Shown here piece by piece: positions 26,846-35,790 of a DNA stretch of 64,000 nucleotides; positions within the stretch are counted from its first letter, which is position 1; each line of letters begins with the position of its first letter. The stretch lies in the NCBI GenBank assembly GCA_033852165.1, contig JAWSUZ010000035.1:50178-114177 (forward strand). Reading direction: 5' to 3'. The notes below the pieces were generated by a model, which saw only the letters and a list, made by a program, of their open reading frames with translations, was not told where the DNA came from and searched no databases. Source of the stretch: Agarilytica sp033852165. Its GTDB lineage: Bacteria; Pseudomonadota; Gammaproteobacteria; Pseudomonadales; Cellvibrionaceae. A program made the position numbers and the translations under genes.

Positions 26846-27958
26846 TTAGGATTTAGCGATAAGGTTTTCAGCTTCGGCCTCTTTGACCTTGGCTTTAGCG
26901 CGAATTAACGCTTCCAGCTCATCCACTAAGTTTTCTTGTCCAAGCTTGGCACTCGGTTTACCGTCAACATAAACTAGGTTGCTGGGTGTTCCACCCGTAA
27001 GGCCAAGATCAACTTGTTTTGCCTCACCAGGACCATTCACGATGCAACCAATAACGGCAACATCCATTGGAATGGTGATGTCATCTAAACGTGTTTCTAG
27101 CTCGTTCATGGTGCTGACAACGTCGAAATTCTGTCGTGAACAACTGGGGCAAGCAATAAAGTTAATGCCTTTACTGCGCAATCTCAGGCTTCGCAACATG
27201 TCCCAAGCAACTTTTACTTCTTCAACTGGATCAGCCGCCAAAGATACGCGAATGGTATCGCCGATGCCATCCATCAATAGCATCCCGAGACCCACGGAGG
27301 ATTTCACCGTGCCTGCACGTAAACCTCCAGCTTCGGTGATTCCGATGTGAAGCGGTTGCTCTATTTGCTTGGCCAACAGGCGATACGCTTCCACGGCCAT
27401 AAAAATACCGCTGGCCTTAACGCTAACTTTAAAGTTTTGAAAATCTAGTTTGTCGAGAATGTCGACGTGGCGCATAGCCGACTCAACCAAGGCTGCAGGT
27501 GTTGGTTCACCGTATTTTTTCTGTATGTCTTTTTCCAATGATCCAGCGTTTACGCCGATACGAATCGGAATATTAAGATCTCGGGCTTTTTCTACCACGG
27601 CACGAATACGCTTTTCACGGCCAATATTACCGGGGTTAATACGTAAACAGTCCACGCCCAAGTCAGCCACTCGTAGCGCAATTCGGTAATCGAAATGAAT
27701 ATCGGCAACGAGCGGAACAGTCACCTGCTTGCGTATCTCGCCGAAGGCTTCCGCAGCGTCCATAGAGGGTACTGAAACGCGCACGATATCCGCACCAGCA
27801 TCTTGAATCTTCTTGATCTGCCCAACCGTTGCCTCGACATCGGTTGTTTCAGTATTCGTCATGCTCTGAACAGATATAGGCGCATCACCGCCCACGGGTA
27901 CGTCACCCACCATTATTTGGCGAGAAACACGACGTTTTATAGGTGATTCAACTTGCAT
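26846..27958 (-). CDS. ispG: 4-hydroxy-3-methylbut-2-en-1-yl diphosphate synthase IspG
   Basis: 370 residues. It catalyses the penultimate step of the MEP isoprenoid pathway, using a [4Fe-4S] cluster. The cluster cysteines are in CPSCSRQNFD and the GCIVNGPGE block. The N-terminal TIM-barrel blocks VGDVPVGGDAPISVQSMTNT and LRINPGNIG are typical. It follows rodZ by 24 bp. Confidence 0.98.
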   Translation of the reverse strand: MQVESPIKRRVSRQIMVGDVPVGGDAPISVQSMTNTETTDVEATVGQIKKIQDAGADIVRVSVPSMDAAEAFGEIRKQVTVPLVADIHFDYRIALRVADLGVDCLRINPGNIGREKRIRAVVEKARDLNIPIRIGVNAGSLEKDIQKKYGEPTPAALVESAMRHVDILDKLDFQNFKVSVKASGIFMAVEAYRLLAKQIEQPLHIGITEAGGLRAGTVKSSVGLGMLLMDGIGDTIRVSLAADPVEEVKVAWDMLRSLRLRSKGINFIACPSCSRQNFDVVSTMNELETRLDDITIPMDVAVIGCIVNGPGEAKQVDLGLTGGTPSNLVYVDGKPSAKLGQENLVDELEALIRAKAKVKEAEAENLIAKS

Positions 27959-27982
27959 GACTAACCTGACTAATAAAATTCT

Positions 27983-28852
27983 TTAACGGCGAACGGTCAA
28001 GCGTAAGGTTTTTTTACCTTGCTTCGACTCGATCGCAATGACTTCGCCATTAAGCGCCAACGTCACTACTCGCGAATTTCCGAGCATAACTTCAAACGGC
28101 GCTTGGCCAAAAATGCGCTGATTATCCCCTTTCTGCTGAAGTTCTGCAATTAGCACACTCCCACTCGCATCTTTGATCTCTAACCAGCATTCCCCTGAAA
28201 AGGAGAAAACCAGTAAATCTTCTTCTGTAGCCTCTAAACTAGCAGCGCTGCTGTCAATTGAAGTCGAGGCTTCACCAAAACCGGCCTGAACAAGATCCTC
28301 AGGAGAACCCTCACTCTGTGATCCGGTTACTTTGGCTAAGCCCGAGACATTCAAATTAGAGCCAACCAAAATAATGCTATCTTCGTATTTTTCTCTAGGC
28401 TGAGAGGATAATTCCCGCTTGCCAGGCTCGGAACTGACTGAAACCTCGCCATCATCAGACCCCATAAACACCATCGTCACAAACCAAATAACAATGACGC
28501 CGATTGAAAGGTGCAATAAGTTGAGTTTTTTCACTAATGGCGCAAACGGACCCACCACTGAGAGGCTTTGCGTCTGCGTATCTGGCGACGGCTCATTCAA
28601 ATTTAGCGCATCACGATAGACCTGAATAAATACAGCAGAGTCCACACCCAGCATTTTTGCGTAACTTTTTAGATAGCCTGTCGCAAAGGTTTCTGTGCCG
28701 AGCACACTAAAATCATGCGCTTCCATTAACGCTAACTTTTTTTCAGGAATATTGGTCAACTGCGCAATTTGTTGCAGGGTGACATCTTTCGATTCACGCA
28801 ATTCGGACCAATTGGTCATCATTGCTATTTCGTGTTCGGAATATTCTTTCAT
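27983..28852 (-). CDS. rodZ: Cytoskeleton/cell-shape protein RodZ
   Basis: 289 residues. A cytoplasmic helix-turn-helix domain (about 15-80; LQQIAQLTNIPEKKLALMEAHDF, ATGYLKSYAKMLGVD) is followed by one membrane helix (about 111-130). A low-complexity periplasmic linker and a C-terminal beta domain (SGECWLEIKDASGSVLIAEL) of the DUF4115 type complete it. RodZ links MreB to the wall-elongation machinery. It starts 4 bp after pilW ends. Confidence 0.93.
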   Translation of the reverse strand: MKEYSEHEIAMMTNWSELRESKDVTLQQIAQLTNIPEKKLALMEAHDFSVLGTETFATGYLKSYAKMLGVDSAVFIQVYRDALNLNEPSPDTQTQSLSVVGPFAPLVKKLNLLHLSIGVIVIWFVTMVFMGSDDGEVSVSSEPGKRELSSQPREKYEDSIILVGSNLNVSGLAKVTGSQSEGSPEDLVQAGFGEASTSIDSSAASLEATEEDLLVFSFSGECWLEIKDASGSVLIAELQQKGDNQRIFGQAPFEVMLGNSRVVTLALNGEVIAIESKQGKKTLRLTVRR

Positions 28853-28856
28853 TGGG

Positions 28857-29645
28857 CTATTTGCTTGCCTCTTTCTCGGCCGCTAGGAGTTTTTTGTAGG
28901 ATAAGAATTCCCGTGAATACGGGTGAAGATTTCTCAACGCCAAGCCATAACTGGCCTCTTTATCTTTATTTTGAAAAATACGCTCTATACGAATACCCAG
29001 CCACAAGCTGCGAGCTGATTGCCTCGCGTTTCGGGTAAAAGTATCAAGATGCCGTTTGGCTTCGGCATACTCTCCAGCAGCAAATTTTTTATGCGCTAGC
29101 TCTAGAGCCGCAGGGGAATAATTTTTATTGATGTTCAAGGCATGCTGATACGATGCTACCGCCTGCGTCTCTCGCCCCAACTCTTCCAAACACAACCCCA
29201 CATTGAAAAGGGCATTGGTTCTGCCTCGGTAGGACAAATCTTTCGAAGCTTTCTCGAAATAGACGAGCGCGTCTTCGTATTGTTTTTTCTCGGACAAAAA
29301 CCGAGCATAGGAAAATTCGATACTGGCCATGGAAAAATCAGCGCGTAGTTTTAACGCTTTCTGAAAACGTTTTTCAGCCATCTCCCACTCACCATTAACC
29401 TGATGAATCAAGGCCATACCTAAGTGCGCTTCAGCTGATTTTTTATCGACTTCAAGTGCTTTGGTAAATGCTCGTAAAGCATTATCGCGAAGATCCTTGT
29501 CCAAATAAGCCATTCCTAACTTGATGTTAGATTCAAGAATCTGGCTTTTATTAATTTTTTGCTTGGGCTTATCCGTTACCGTGATACAGCCCGATAGACA
29601 AAGCACAAAGACGTAAACAATTAGGGTTACAACGCTATGCTTCAT
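28857..29645 (-). CDS. pilW: Type IV pilus assembly lipoprotein PilW/PilF
   Basis: 262 residues. The signal peptide ends in LSGC (Cys20), so it is an outer-membrane lipoprotein. The mature part is TPR repeats (LGMAYLDKDLRDNALRAF, AHLGMALIHQVNGEWEMA, VGLCLEELGRETQAVASY). It acts as pilotin for the secretin PilQ. Its position between rlmN and rodZ is the conserved order in gammaproteobacteria. Confidence 0.93.
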   Translation of the reverse strand: MKHSVVTLIVYVFVLCLSGCITVTDKPKQKINKSQILESNIKLGMAYLDKDLRDNALRAFTKALEVDKKSAEAHLGMALIHQVNGEWEMAEKRFQKALKLRADFSMASIEFSYARFLSEKKQYEDALVYFEKASKDLSYRGRTNALFNVGLCLEELGRETQAVASYQHALNINKNYSPAALELAHKKFAAGEYAEAKRHLDTFTRNARQSARSLWLGIRIERIFQNKDKEASYGLALRNLHPYSREFLSYKKLLAAEKEASK

Positions 29646-29711
29646 AAAATTTCTCTGAGCTTAATGTAATGGGTTTCTAAGATCTTCACACAGTAGAAAC
29701 CCTTGAAAAGC

Positions 29712-30938
29712 TTAAGGTATCATTTTTACCGGTATGGTGTCGGAATCTGACTTCTCGAACTTAGCCATATCGATCTTGTAACGTTCACTTCGCTTAGTTC
29801 GATCCTTCACCTGACCGGCCAATTGCCCACAAGCTGCGTCAATATCTTCGCCACGAGTAGTGCGAATCGTTGCTGTATAACCCTCTTCAATGAGTATCTT
29901 CTGAAACCGGTGCAGTGCATTGTTACTCACACGTTTATAGTTTGAGAGAGAGAAAGGATTAAACGGTATTAAATTAATTTTCACTGGCACGTCGCGTAGC
30001 AGTACTGCCAATTCACGTGCGTGTTCGGGTCGATCATTCAGCTGATCGATCAAGGTATATTCAATGGTGATTTTGCGTCTGTTATCCGGCAGACCTTCAA
30101 TATAGTTCTGTGCCGACTTTAAAAGCTTTGCAATCGGGTATTTTTTGTTGATTGGAACCAATTGATTGCGAAGTTCATCATTGGGTGCATGAAGTGATAT
30201 AGCCAAACACACATCCGTATAGTCACCCAAACGATCTAGCTGAGGGACAACCCCGGAAGTACTTAAGGTTACACGACGCTTTGATAAACCATAGCAATGA
30301 TCGTTCATCATGAGGTTCATGGAGTCGACCACGTTGTCAAAATTCAACAGCGGTTCTCCCATCCCCATCATCACAACGTTGGATATTTTTCGAGGTGCTT
30401 TTTCTTCGAATTGGCCAAACGACTTCGCCGCCTGCCAAACCTGCCCAATAATCTCTGCAGCCGTTAAGTCTCGGTTAAACCCTTGCTTACCGGTTGCACA
30501 AAAACTGCAATCTAGCGAGCAGCCCACTTGCGAAGAAACGCAAAGCGTACCACGACCAGACTCTGGAATATAAACGGCTTCAACCGCGTTTCCGCCACCG
30601 ACTTCAATCAAGAATTTACGTGTACCATCAACCGAATCCCATTGCTGGATTACTTTCGGCGCTTCAATAATGGCAATCTTTTTAAGCTTTTCACGTAAGA
30701 CCTTGCTCACGTTGCTCATCTCATCAAAGTCAGATACACCGTATTGGTGAATCCACTTTAAAATCTGTGCCGCTCGGAAAGGCTTTTCACCTAAGGAGGC
30801 AAAAAACGCTTGTAGCTTTTCTTGGCTCATTCCCATTAGGTTCACTTTTGATGACTCTTGCGGGGATTCTGGCGTTTTCACCTTGGAGGGTTCAGCCTCT
30901 GACGAACTCTGTTTAGGGTCTTGCATTTCCGAACTCAC
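29712..30938 (-). CDS. rlmN: Dual-specificity RNA methyltransferase RlmN
   Basis: 408 residues. A radical SAM enzyme that methylates A2503 of 23S rRNA and A37 of some tRNAs. The cluster motif C-x3-C-x2-C is at Cys140, Cys144 and Cys147 (CSLDCSFC), and the methyl-carrying cysteine is in DIDAACGQLAGQ near the C-terminus. MMGMGEPLLNFDNV is also diagnostic. The first 33 residues are a Ser/Glu/Lys/Pro-rich extension that most RlmN proteins lack. Confidence 0.97.
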   Translation of the reverse strand: MSSEMQDPKQSSSEAEPSKVKTPESPQESSKVNLMGMSQEKLQAFFASLGEKPFRAAQILKWIHQYGVSDFDEMSNVSKVLREKLKKIAIIEAPKVIQQWDSVDGTRKFLIEVGGGNAVEAVYIPESGRGTLCVSSQVGCSLDCSFCATGKQGFNRDLTAAEIIGQVWQAAKSFGQFEEKAPRKISNVVMMGMGEPLLNFDNVVDSMNLMMNDHCYGLSKRRVTLSTSGVVPQLDRLGDYTDVCLAISLHAPNDELRNQLVPINKKYPIAKLLKSAQNYIEGLPDNRRKITIEYTLIDQLNDRPEHARELAVLLRDVPVKINLIPFNPFSLSNYKRVSNNALHRFQKILIEEGYTATIRTTRGEDIDAACGQLAGQVKDRTKRSERYKIDMAKFEKSDSDTIPVKMIP

Positions 30939-30975
30939 ACTTTTACCTTCTACTTCTTAAAATGTAACGCCGCGA

Positions 30976-31401
30976 CTAGCGTGCGCAGATTTCAGAAGCT
31001 TCGAAGAAGTATTCAATTTCACGAGCAGCTGATTCAGCAGAATCAGAACCGTGTGCAGCGTTACAGCCTACAGACTCGGCGAAATCCTTACGGATAGTGC
31101 CTTCAGCCGCGTCAGCTGGGTTAGTAGCACCCATCAAGTCACGGTTAGTTGCAACTGCGTTTTCGCCTTCAAGAACCTGAACCATAACTGGGCCAGAAGT
31201 CATGAATTCAACAAGCTCGCCGAAAAAAGGACGCTCTTTGTGTTCTGCGTAAAATCCGCCAGCTTTAGCTTCGTCTAGACGCATCAATTTTGCAGCAACG
31301 ATTTTCAAGCCAGCGTCTTCAAAACGACTATAGATTTTACCGATAACGTTTTTGCCAACAGCATCTGGTTTTACAATAGATAGAGTACGTTCAACAGCCA
31401 T
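30976..31401 (-). CDS. ndk: Nucleoside diphosphate kinase
   Basis: 141 residues. It balances nucleoside triphosphate pools. The phosphorylated histidine is His117 in NAAHGSD; the N-terminal TLSIVKPDAV and the GATNPADA block are intact. The ATG is preceded by TTAGGAG. It lies 37 bp upstream of rlmN. Confidence 0.98.
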   Translation of the reverse strand: MAVERTLSIVKPDAVGKNVIGKIYSRFEDAGLKIVAAKLMRLDEAKAGGFYAEHKERPFFGELVEFMTSGPVMVQVLEGENAVATNRDLMGATNPADAAEGTIRKDFAESVGCNAAHGSDSAESAAREIEYFFEASEICAR

Positions 31402-31883
31402 TTTAGTTTCTCCTAATGGGCAATGTGATAGTAATTTGAGTGCGGACTAACGTGTCCGCCCACGAAAATGCGGTGATCATCCTCGATTCCGCTGCTGGGC
31501 GCAAAAAGATGCAAGCCAAGCTGGCTGCAGCCTACAAGAGCATTACAGCTTTGTATGACTTAGCCTATAGCACTTCAGACCCGACTCATGAGAACCGGCC
31601 AAAACACGTATAACCACACGAAGAGCTCGGATACACAGGAAAGCATCGTACGGCCTGCGATCAGCAAAGTTTGGGCGGAAAATGGTTTTTGGCAGAACTA
31701 AAGAGTATCAGGAGCTAAATAGCATCAAAAACTCGCATAGAAGCGCCTACACAACTGACCTTACAACTTGTTACGTAGACATCTGTGATCCAACTGCGGA
31801 AGCTGGGAGTATAAGGTTTTAGAGGCTAGAATAGTATCGGAATCGGCACTTGCTCCCGAATTACGGGGTCCTTAGAGGTAAAC
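31402..31883. other. Intergenic region with short hairpin and a marginal 57-codon frame
   Basis: Contains a perfect GCGGAC-TAACGT-GTCCGC inverted repeat at 31442-31459 and a GTG-started open frame (31440-31613, plus strand, 57 codons, Ala/Lys-rich) without a ribosome binding site. I do not call the frame a gene. Confidence 0.4.
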
Positions 31884-32351
31884 ATGAAACAACTTCTCAT
31901 TATCGCGCATTGTCCCAGCCCAAACTCGGTGGAGCTGACCGAAACGCTCAGCCGGAGCGCGCACAAGGAAGATCGCTTAAAAATTCGAGTAATGAGTCCT
32001 TTTGACGTAAACCCTGCAACCTTTTTACCCGCTGATGGCGTAATACTGTTTACCACAGAGAACTTTGGCTATATGAGCGGCGCCTTAAAAGACATGTTCG
32101 ATCGCTGTTATTACCCAATAATCGACGACAAACGCGGCCTTCCCTATGCTCTCATTGTTAAAGCCGGTAAAGACGGTACCGGTGCACGCAGGTCATGCGA
32201 AAGTATCATTAAAGGTTTGGGATGGGTAAAAGCGCAGGAAACTCTGATTCTTAAAGGCGAGTGTAAAGGTCAGCTCAAAGACAGCTTCCACGATCAACTA
32301 GAAGAGCTGGGGGAAGGCTTTGCTGTTGCTCTAGCGGAAGGGATTATTTAA
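31884..32351 (+). CDS. Flavodoxin-like NAD(P)H-dependent oxidoreductase
   Basis: 155 residues with a flavodoxin-like fold. It has an N-terminal strand KQLLIIAHCPSPNS (FMN phosphate loop region), ADGVILFTTENFGYMSGALKDMFDR (flavin-ring loop) and YALIVKAGKDGTGA. It probably reduces a quinone or other acceptor using FMN; the substrate is not readable. It stands on the plus strand, followed directly by a 9-unit 7-bp array. Confidence 0.8.
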   Translation: MKQLLIIAHCPSPNSVELTETLSRSAHKEDRLKIRVMSPFDVNPATFLPADGVILFTTENFGYMSGALKDMFDRCYYPIIDDKRGLPYALIVKAGKDGTGARRSCESIIKGLGWVKAQETLILKGECKGQLKDSFHDQLEELGEGFAVALAEGII

Positions 32352-32353
32352 AA

Positions 32354-32416
32354 ACGGGGTACGGGGTACGGGGTACGGGGTACGGGGTACGGGGTACGGG
32401 GTACGGGGTACGGGGC
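32354..32416. repeat. Perfect heptanucleotide tandem array, 9 units
   Basis: Eight exact ACGGGGT units followed by ACGGGGC. The four-guanine runs recur every 7 bp with 3-base spacers, so the plus strand fits the G-quadruplex pattern. It starts 3 bp after the flavodoxin-like gene and ends 31 bp before the glutathione-peroxidase-like gene. Confidence 0.95.
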
Positions 32417-32447
32417 AAGTTTTAACATTAAAAACAGAGTGTCAAGA

Positions 32448-33065
32448 ATGAAGTCATTTATTACGTCCTTTGCGGCAATCGCCTTGTGCACAGTCACGTT
32501 ACTCTTATCGCCTTCGACTCTGGCTGACGAAGCTAAACAATGCCCTGACTTTTTAAACCATGAATACCGCCAGCTTCACAGCACTACGCTAATCAACCTA
32601 TGCGACTTCTATACAGGCAAACCTATTCTCTTCGTTAATACTGCCAGCCACTGCGGTTATACCCGTCAATTTGGGCCTCTAGAGCAACTGAATAAAAAGT
32701 ATAAAGACCAAGGCTTAACCATCATAGGCTTTGCATCCGACGATTTTAGACAAGCCGCCAAAGATGAAGCCGAGGCGGCCAGTGTTTGCTATAAAAATTA
32801 CGGGGTGACTTTTACCATGCTAGCGCCGACGTCAGTAAAGGGGGGAAACGCAAACCCTACCTTCACCTATTTAGCTGGCAAGTCGAGATCGCCCAGCTGG
32901 AATTTTAATAAATATTTGGTATTGGGAGAAAGGGTTGTCCACTTTGACAGCAGGGCCAAGCCGCTAAACTCCAAACTAGAAGAAGCCATATCGAAAGGTT
33001 TAGAAAAAGCGAAAGAGGATAGAGCCAATGAAGGAAGAAAAATAAATATCTCGCCAACGAATTAA
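32448..33065 (+). CDS. Exported glutathione-peroxidase-like protein with altered active site
   Basis: About 205 residues from the ATG at 32448 (in-frame GTG at 32439 possible). It has a signal peptide (SFAAIALCTVTLLLSPSTLA). The GPx fold is clear: NTASHCGYTRQFGPLEQLNKKY with a peroxidatic Cys in place of Sec, LTIIGFASDDF, and SWNFNKYLV. The block normally reading FPCNQFG reads FASDDFR, so the tetrad Gln and usual second Cys are replaced. The C-terminus has a Lys/Glu-rich helix. It probably reduces peroxides or lipid peroxides in the periplasm, or is a divergent relative. Its stop overlaps the convergent sufE stop. Confidence 0.8.
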   Translation: MKSFITSFAAIALCTVTLLLSPSTLADEAKQCPDFLNHEYRQLHSTTLINLCDFYTGKPILFVNTASHCGYTRQFGPLEQLNKKYKDQGLTIIGFASDDFRQAAKDEAEAASVCYKNYGVTFTMLAPTSVKGGNANPTFTYLAGKSRSPSWNFNKYLVLGERVVHFDSRAKPLNSKLEEAISKGLEKAKEDRANEGRKINISPTN

Positions 33066-33496
33066 CTCGCCGACGATGCAATACCGAGTATTCGACTGAC
33101 CATCGCTCTCAGCCCATTCCCACGCGAGAGGCTAAGATGTTTCAACAGTCCCAATCTTTCAAAATACGGCTCTATTTCATAAGCCAAAATATCAGCAGGA
33201 GTCTTCCCGTTATAAGCGGCTAATACAACCCCAAGCAAACCCTTTACGATAAACGCATCACTATCAACATCAAGCCAAATACGTCCATCTTGAATCGTTG
33301 AATCGATCCACACCTGGCTTTGACAGCCACGCACGATATGGGCATCATCCTTTTTATCGGCGTCCATCAGAGGCAACTCTTTACCCAGGTCAATAATATA
33401 CTTGTAGCGCTCTTCCCAGGTATCAAAAAAACCTAGGGTATCAATTATGTCTTCGCTGGTAATGCTTGAACCAAACGGGCTTTCTTGTGCTGTCAT
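33062..33496 (-). CDS. sufE: Cysteine desulfuration protein SufE
   Basis: 144 residues. It accepts persulfide sulfur from SufS and delivers it to SufB. The acceptor cysteine is Cys58 in VRGCQSQVW, and the D.F.....W..RY..I..LG pattern of the N-terminus is present. It is the last gene of the suf operon, separated from sufT by a heptamer array of about 40 bp. Confidence 0.93.
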   Translation of the reverse strand: MTAQESPFGSSITSEDIIDTLGFFDTWEERYKYIIDLGKELPLMDADKKDDAHIVRGCQSQVWIDSTIQDGRIWLDVDSDAFIVKGLLGVVLAAYNGKTPADILAYEIEPYFERLGLLKHLSLSRGNGLRAMVSRILGIASSAS

Positions 33497-33503
33497 GATT
33501 TTT

Positions 33504-33545
33504 TTAACGGGTTACAGGTTACAGGTTACAGATTACAGATTACGC
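33504..33545. repeat. Heptanucleotide tandem array between sufT and sufE
   Basis: Six units in exact 7-bp register: TTAACGG, GTTACAG three times, ATTACAG, ATTACGC. On the minus strand it lies 7 bp upstream of the sufE start codon, where a ribosome binding site would be expected. Confidence 0.85.
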
Positions 33546-33549
33546 AAAC

Positions 33550-34086
33550 TTAATAAAACATTCCGGTTTCAAGTTGCGCTTCTTCAGACATCATATCTCG
33601 GTGCCAGGGGGGATCGAAAACTAAATCAACAACCACATTTTTGACGTTCGGTACCAATCTCACACGGTATTCTACGTCGCCAACTAATACCGGCCCCATG
33701 CCACAAGCCGGAGCGGTCAAAGTCATTTGAATCATAACGGAATGACTCGCTTGATCGATAGTTACAGAGTAAATCAAACCGAGGCTTCGCAAATTAACGG
33801 GGATCTCTGGATCGTAAATCGTTTCCAAAGCCTCCCACACTTGTGCTTCGTGAATGCTGCCATCACCGCAGTCAGTAAATGAAAGTTCGTATTTCTCTAA
33901 ACCCAAGGCATCTGCGTCTGTACCGTCCACACGCAGCATATTACCCTGATAAACAACGGTGTAATTGCCGCCAAGTGATTGGGTAATCGTGACGAAAGTG
34001 TTGGCCGGGATCGTCATAGGATCGCCAACAGGTACTAGTCGCGCTGGACATTCTCGTGCGGTTGCCACCATGCGTTGTTCTGACAT
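33550..34086 (-). CDS. sufT: SUF system maturation protein SufT (MIP18/DUF59 family)
   Basis: 178 residues. The C-terminal half is the DUF59/PaaD-like domain: IYDPEIPVNLRSLGLIY, MTLTAPACGMG, VVVDLVFDPPWH. The N-terminal 75 residues are the SufT-specific extension. SufT assists iron-sulfur protein maturation, especially under high demand. It lies between the SufA-like gene and sufE. Confidence 0.9.
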   Translation of the reverse strand: MSEQRMVATARECPARLVPVGDPMTIPANTFVTITQSLGGNYTVVYQGNMLRVDGTDADALGLEKYELSFTDCGDGSIHEAQVWEALETIYDPEIPVNLRSLGLIYSVTIDQASHSVMIQMTLTAPACGMGPVLVGDVEYRVRLVPNVKNVVVDLVFDPPWHRDMMSEEAQLETGMFY

Positions 34087-34133
34087 AACTGCTCTCTAAC
34101 TCTTCTCTAACTCGCCCCTAAAGCGGGCACCGG

Positions 34134-34490
34134 TTATGATTTGACGCTAAACGACTCGCCACAACCACACATATCTTCAACATTAGGATTGTTGAGTACC
34201 AAATTTTTATTGAGGCCTTCTTGAACATAGTCGATCACCATGCCATTAAGAGCCGACAAATGCTGAGGGTCCAAATAAATCATAATGCCATTATCTTGAG
34301 GAAGAGAAAGATCACCCTCTACAGGTGTCTCAACTTCATCGATAACGTATTTAAAACCCGTACAACCACTTTTTTTTAGGCTAATACGCAAAGAACTTTC
34401 AGATTTTTTACTCAGCGTGTTCGCAAAATGTTCTGCTGCTGCAGGCGTCACCGATATTGCCTGTTTAGCACTAAATGTTTCAACTGTCAT
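34134..34490 (-). CDS. sufA: A-type Fe-S carrier (SufA/IscA/ErpA-like)
   Basis: 118 residues with the three cluster-binding cysteines of A-type carriers: Cys43 in SGCTGFKYV and Cys108/Cys110 in MCGCGESFSV. It receives clusters from SufBCD and passes them to client proteins. The suf context favours SufA, but IscA/ErpA-like assignment cannot be excluded by eye. It is 49 bp after sufS. Confidence 0.9.
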   Translation of the reverse strand: MTVETFSAKQAISVTPAAAEHFANTLSKKSESSLRISLKKSGCTGFKYVIDEVETPVEGDLSLPQDNGIMIYLDPQHLSALNGMVIDYVQEGLNKNLVLNNPNVEDMCGCGESFSVKS

Positions 34491-34539
34491 AGCTCTCCTC
34501 CTAAGTATTTATCGCTAACAAATGTGTACTCAATATCGT

Positions 34540-35790
34540 TCACACTAAAAATTTCAGTACTTTTTTCAACGCTTCGAACAAACGATCAATATCCTGCTTG
34601 GTGTTATACATGGCAAAGGATGCCCGCACGGTACCAGGAAGATCGAAGCGATCCATTAAGGGCTGCGTACAATGATGCCCGGTTCGCACGGCAACACCTT
34701 GCTGATCGAGTAGCATGCCGATATCTGCAGGATGCGTACCTTCGACCACAAAACTCAATACCCCTGTGGCAGTTTTCGATTCTCCGATACGACGTAAACC
34801 GGGTATCTCTGCAGACTTTTCTATCGCATACGCCAACAATGCATTTTCGTGTTTTTCCACTTCAGCACGATCAAAGCTCATCACGTAATCGACTGCCGCC
34901 GCTAAAGAAATCGCCCCACAGATATCAGGAGTACCCGCTTCAAATTTATACGGCAAACGGTTAAAGGTTGTTCCTGCGAAACTCACCCTCTCGATCATTT
35001 CACCACCAAAGTGGTAGGGAGGCATCTCATTGAGCAACTCTTCTCGTCCCCACAAAACACCGATACCGGTAGGTCCATAGAGTTTATGACCGGAGAAGAC
35101 ATAAAAGTCACAATCTAAGTCTTGAACATCTACAGGAAAATGTGCCACGGCTTGGGCACCATCAATCAGAACTTTTGCTCCTACTTTATGCGCTAGCTCA
35201 ATTATTTTCTTAACGGGGTTTATGGTCCCCAAAGAATTCGATACTTGATTTAACGCAATAAGCTTGACGTTTTTATCCAACAACATTTCAAATGCATCTA
35301 AATCTATTTCACCAATATCAGAAACAGGTAAAGGCACAAGCTCTGCGTGACGTTCATCTGTCAGCATTTGCCAAGGCACGATATTAGAATGATGCTCCAA
35401 CTCTGAAACAATTATTTTATCGCCTTCCCTGATGTTCACCCGCCCCCAAGTGGAAGCGACCAAGTTAATACCTTCCGTAGTTCCTCGCGTCCAAACGATT
35501 TGATCTGAACTGGGACTATTAATAAAGTTCGCCAATGTGGATCGCGCTTCTTCAAACTTCTGCGTGGCTAAATCACTAAGCGAATGGGCTCCACGATGAA
35601 CATTGGAATTGTAGGAGCGATAGTAATCTGTGATCGAGTCAATCACAGCATTCGGTTTTTGCGTAGTCGCAGCATTATCGAGATAGACAAGCGGATTCCC
35701 ATTAATCTCTTGCGCCAAGATCGGAAAATCGGCCCTTACAGACTCAACATTATACGAACTCGTTTTCGTCATTTCTTCTACTACTTCCAT
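34540..35790 (-). CDS. sufS: Cysteine desulfurase SufS (group II)
   Basis: 416 residues. A PLP-dependent class V aminotransferase-fold enzyme releasing sulfur from cysteine. The PLP lysine is Lys236 (FSGHKLYGP) and the catalytic Cys374 lies in RTGHHCTQPLM, the short-loop form typical of group II. It works with SufE. Its start overlaps the sufD stop by one base. Confidence 0.96.
   Translation of the reverse strand: MEVVEEMTKTSSYNVESVRADFPILAQEINGNPLVYLDNAATTQKPNAVIDSITDYYRSYNSNVHRGAHSLSDLATQKFEEARSTLANFINSPSSDQIVWTRGTTEGINLVASTWGRVNIREGDKIIVSELEHHSNIVPWQMLTDERHAELVPLPVSDIGEIDLDAFEMLLDKNVKLIALNQVSNSLGTINPVKKIIELAHKVGAKVLIDGAQAVAHFPVDVQDLDCDFYVFSGHKLYGPTGIGVLWGREELLNEMPPYHFGGEMIERVSFAGTTFNRLPYKFEAGTPDICGAISLAAAVDYVMSFDRAEVEKHENALLAYAIEKSAEIPGLRRIGESKTATGVLSFVVEGTHPADIGMLLDQQGVAVRTGHHCTQPLMDRFDLPGTVRASFAMYNTKQDIDRLFEALKKVLKFLV

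Noticed and set aside
31440..31613. 57-codon GTG frame upstream of the flavodoxin-like gene
   Set aside because: No ribosome binding site and its first codons overlap a hairpin near the ndk leader; too weak to call.
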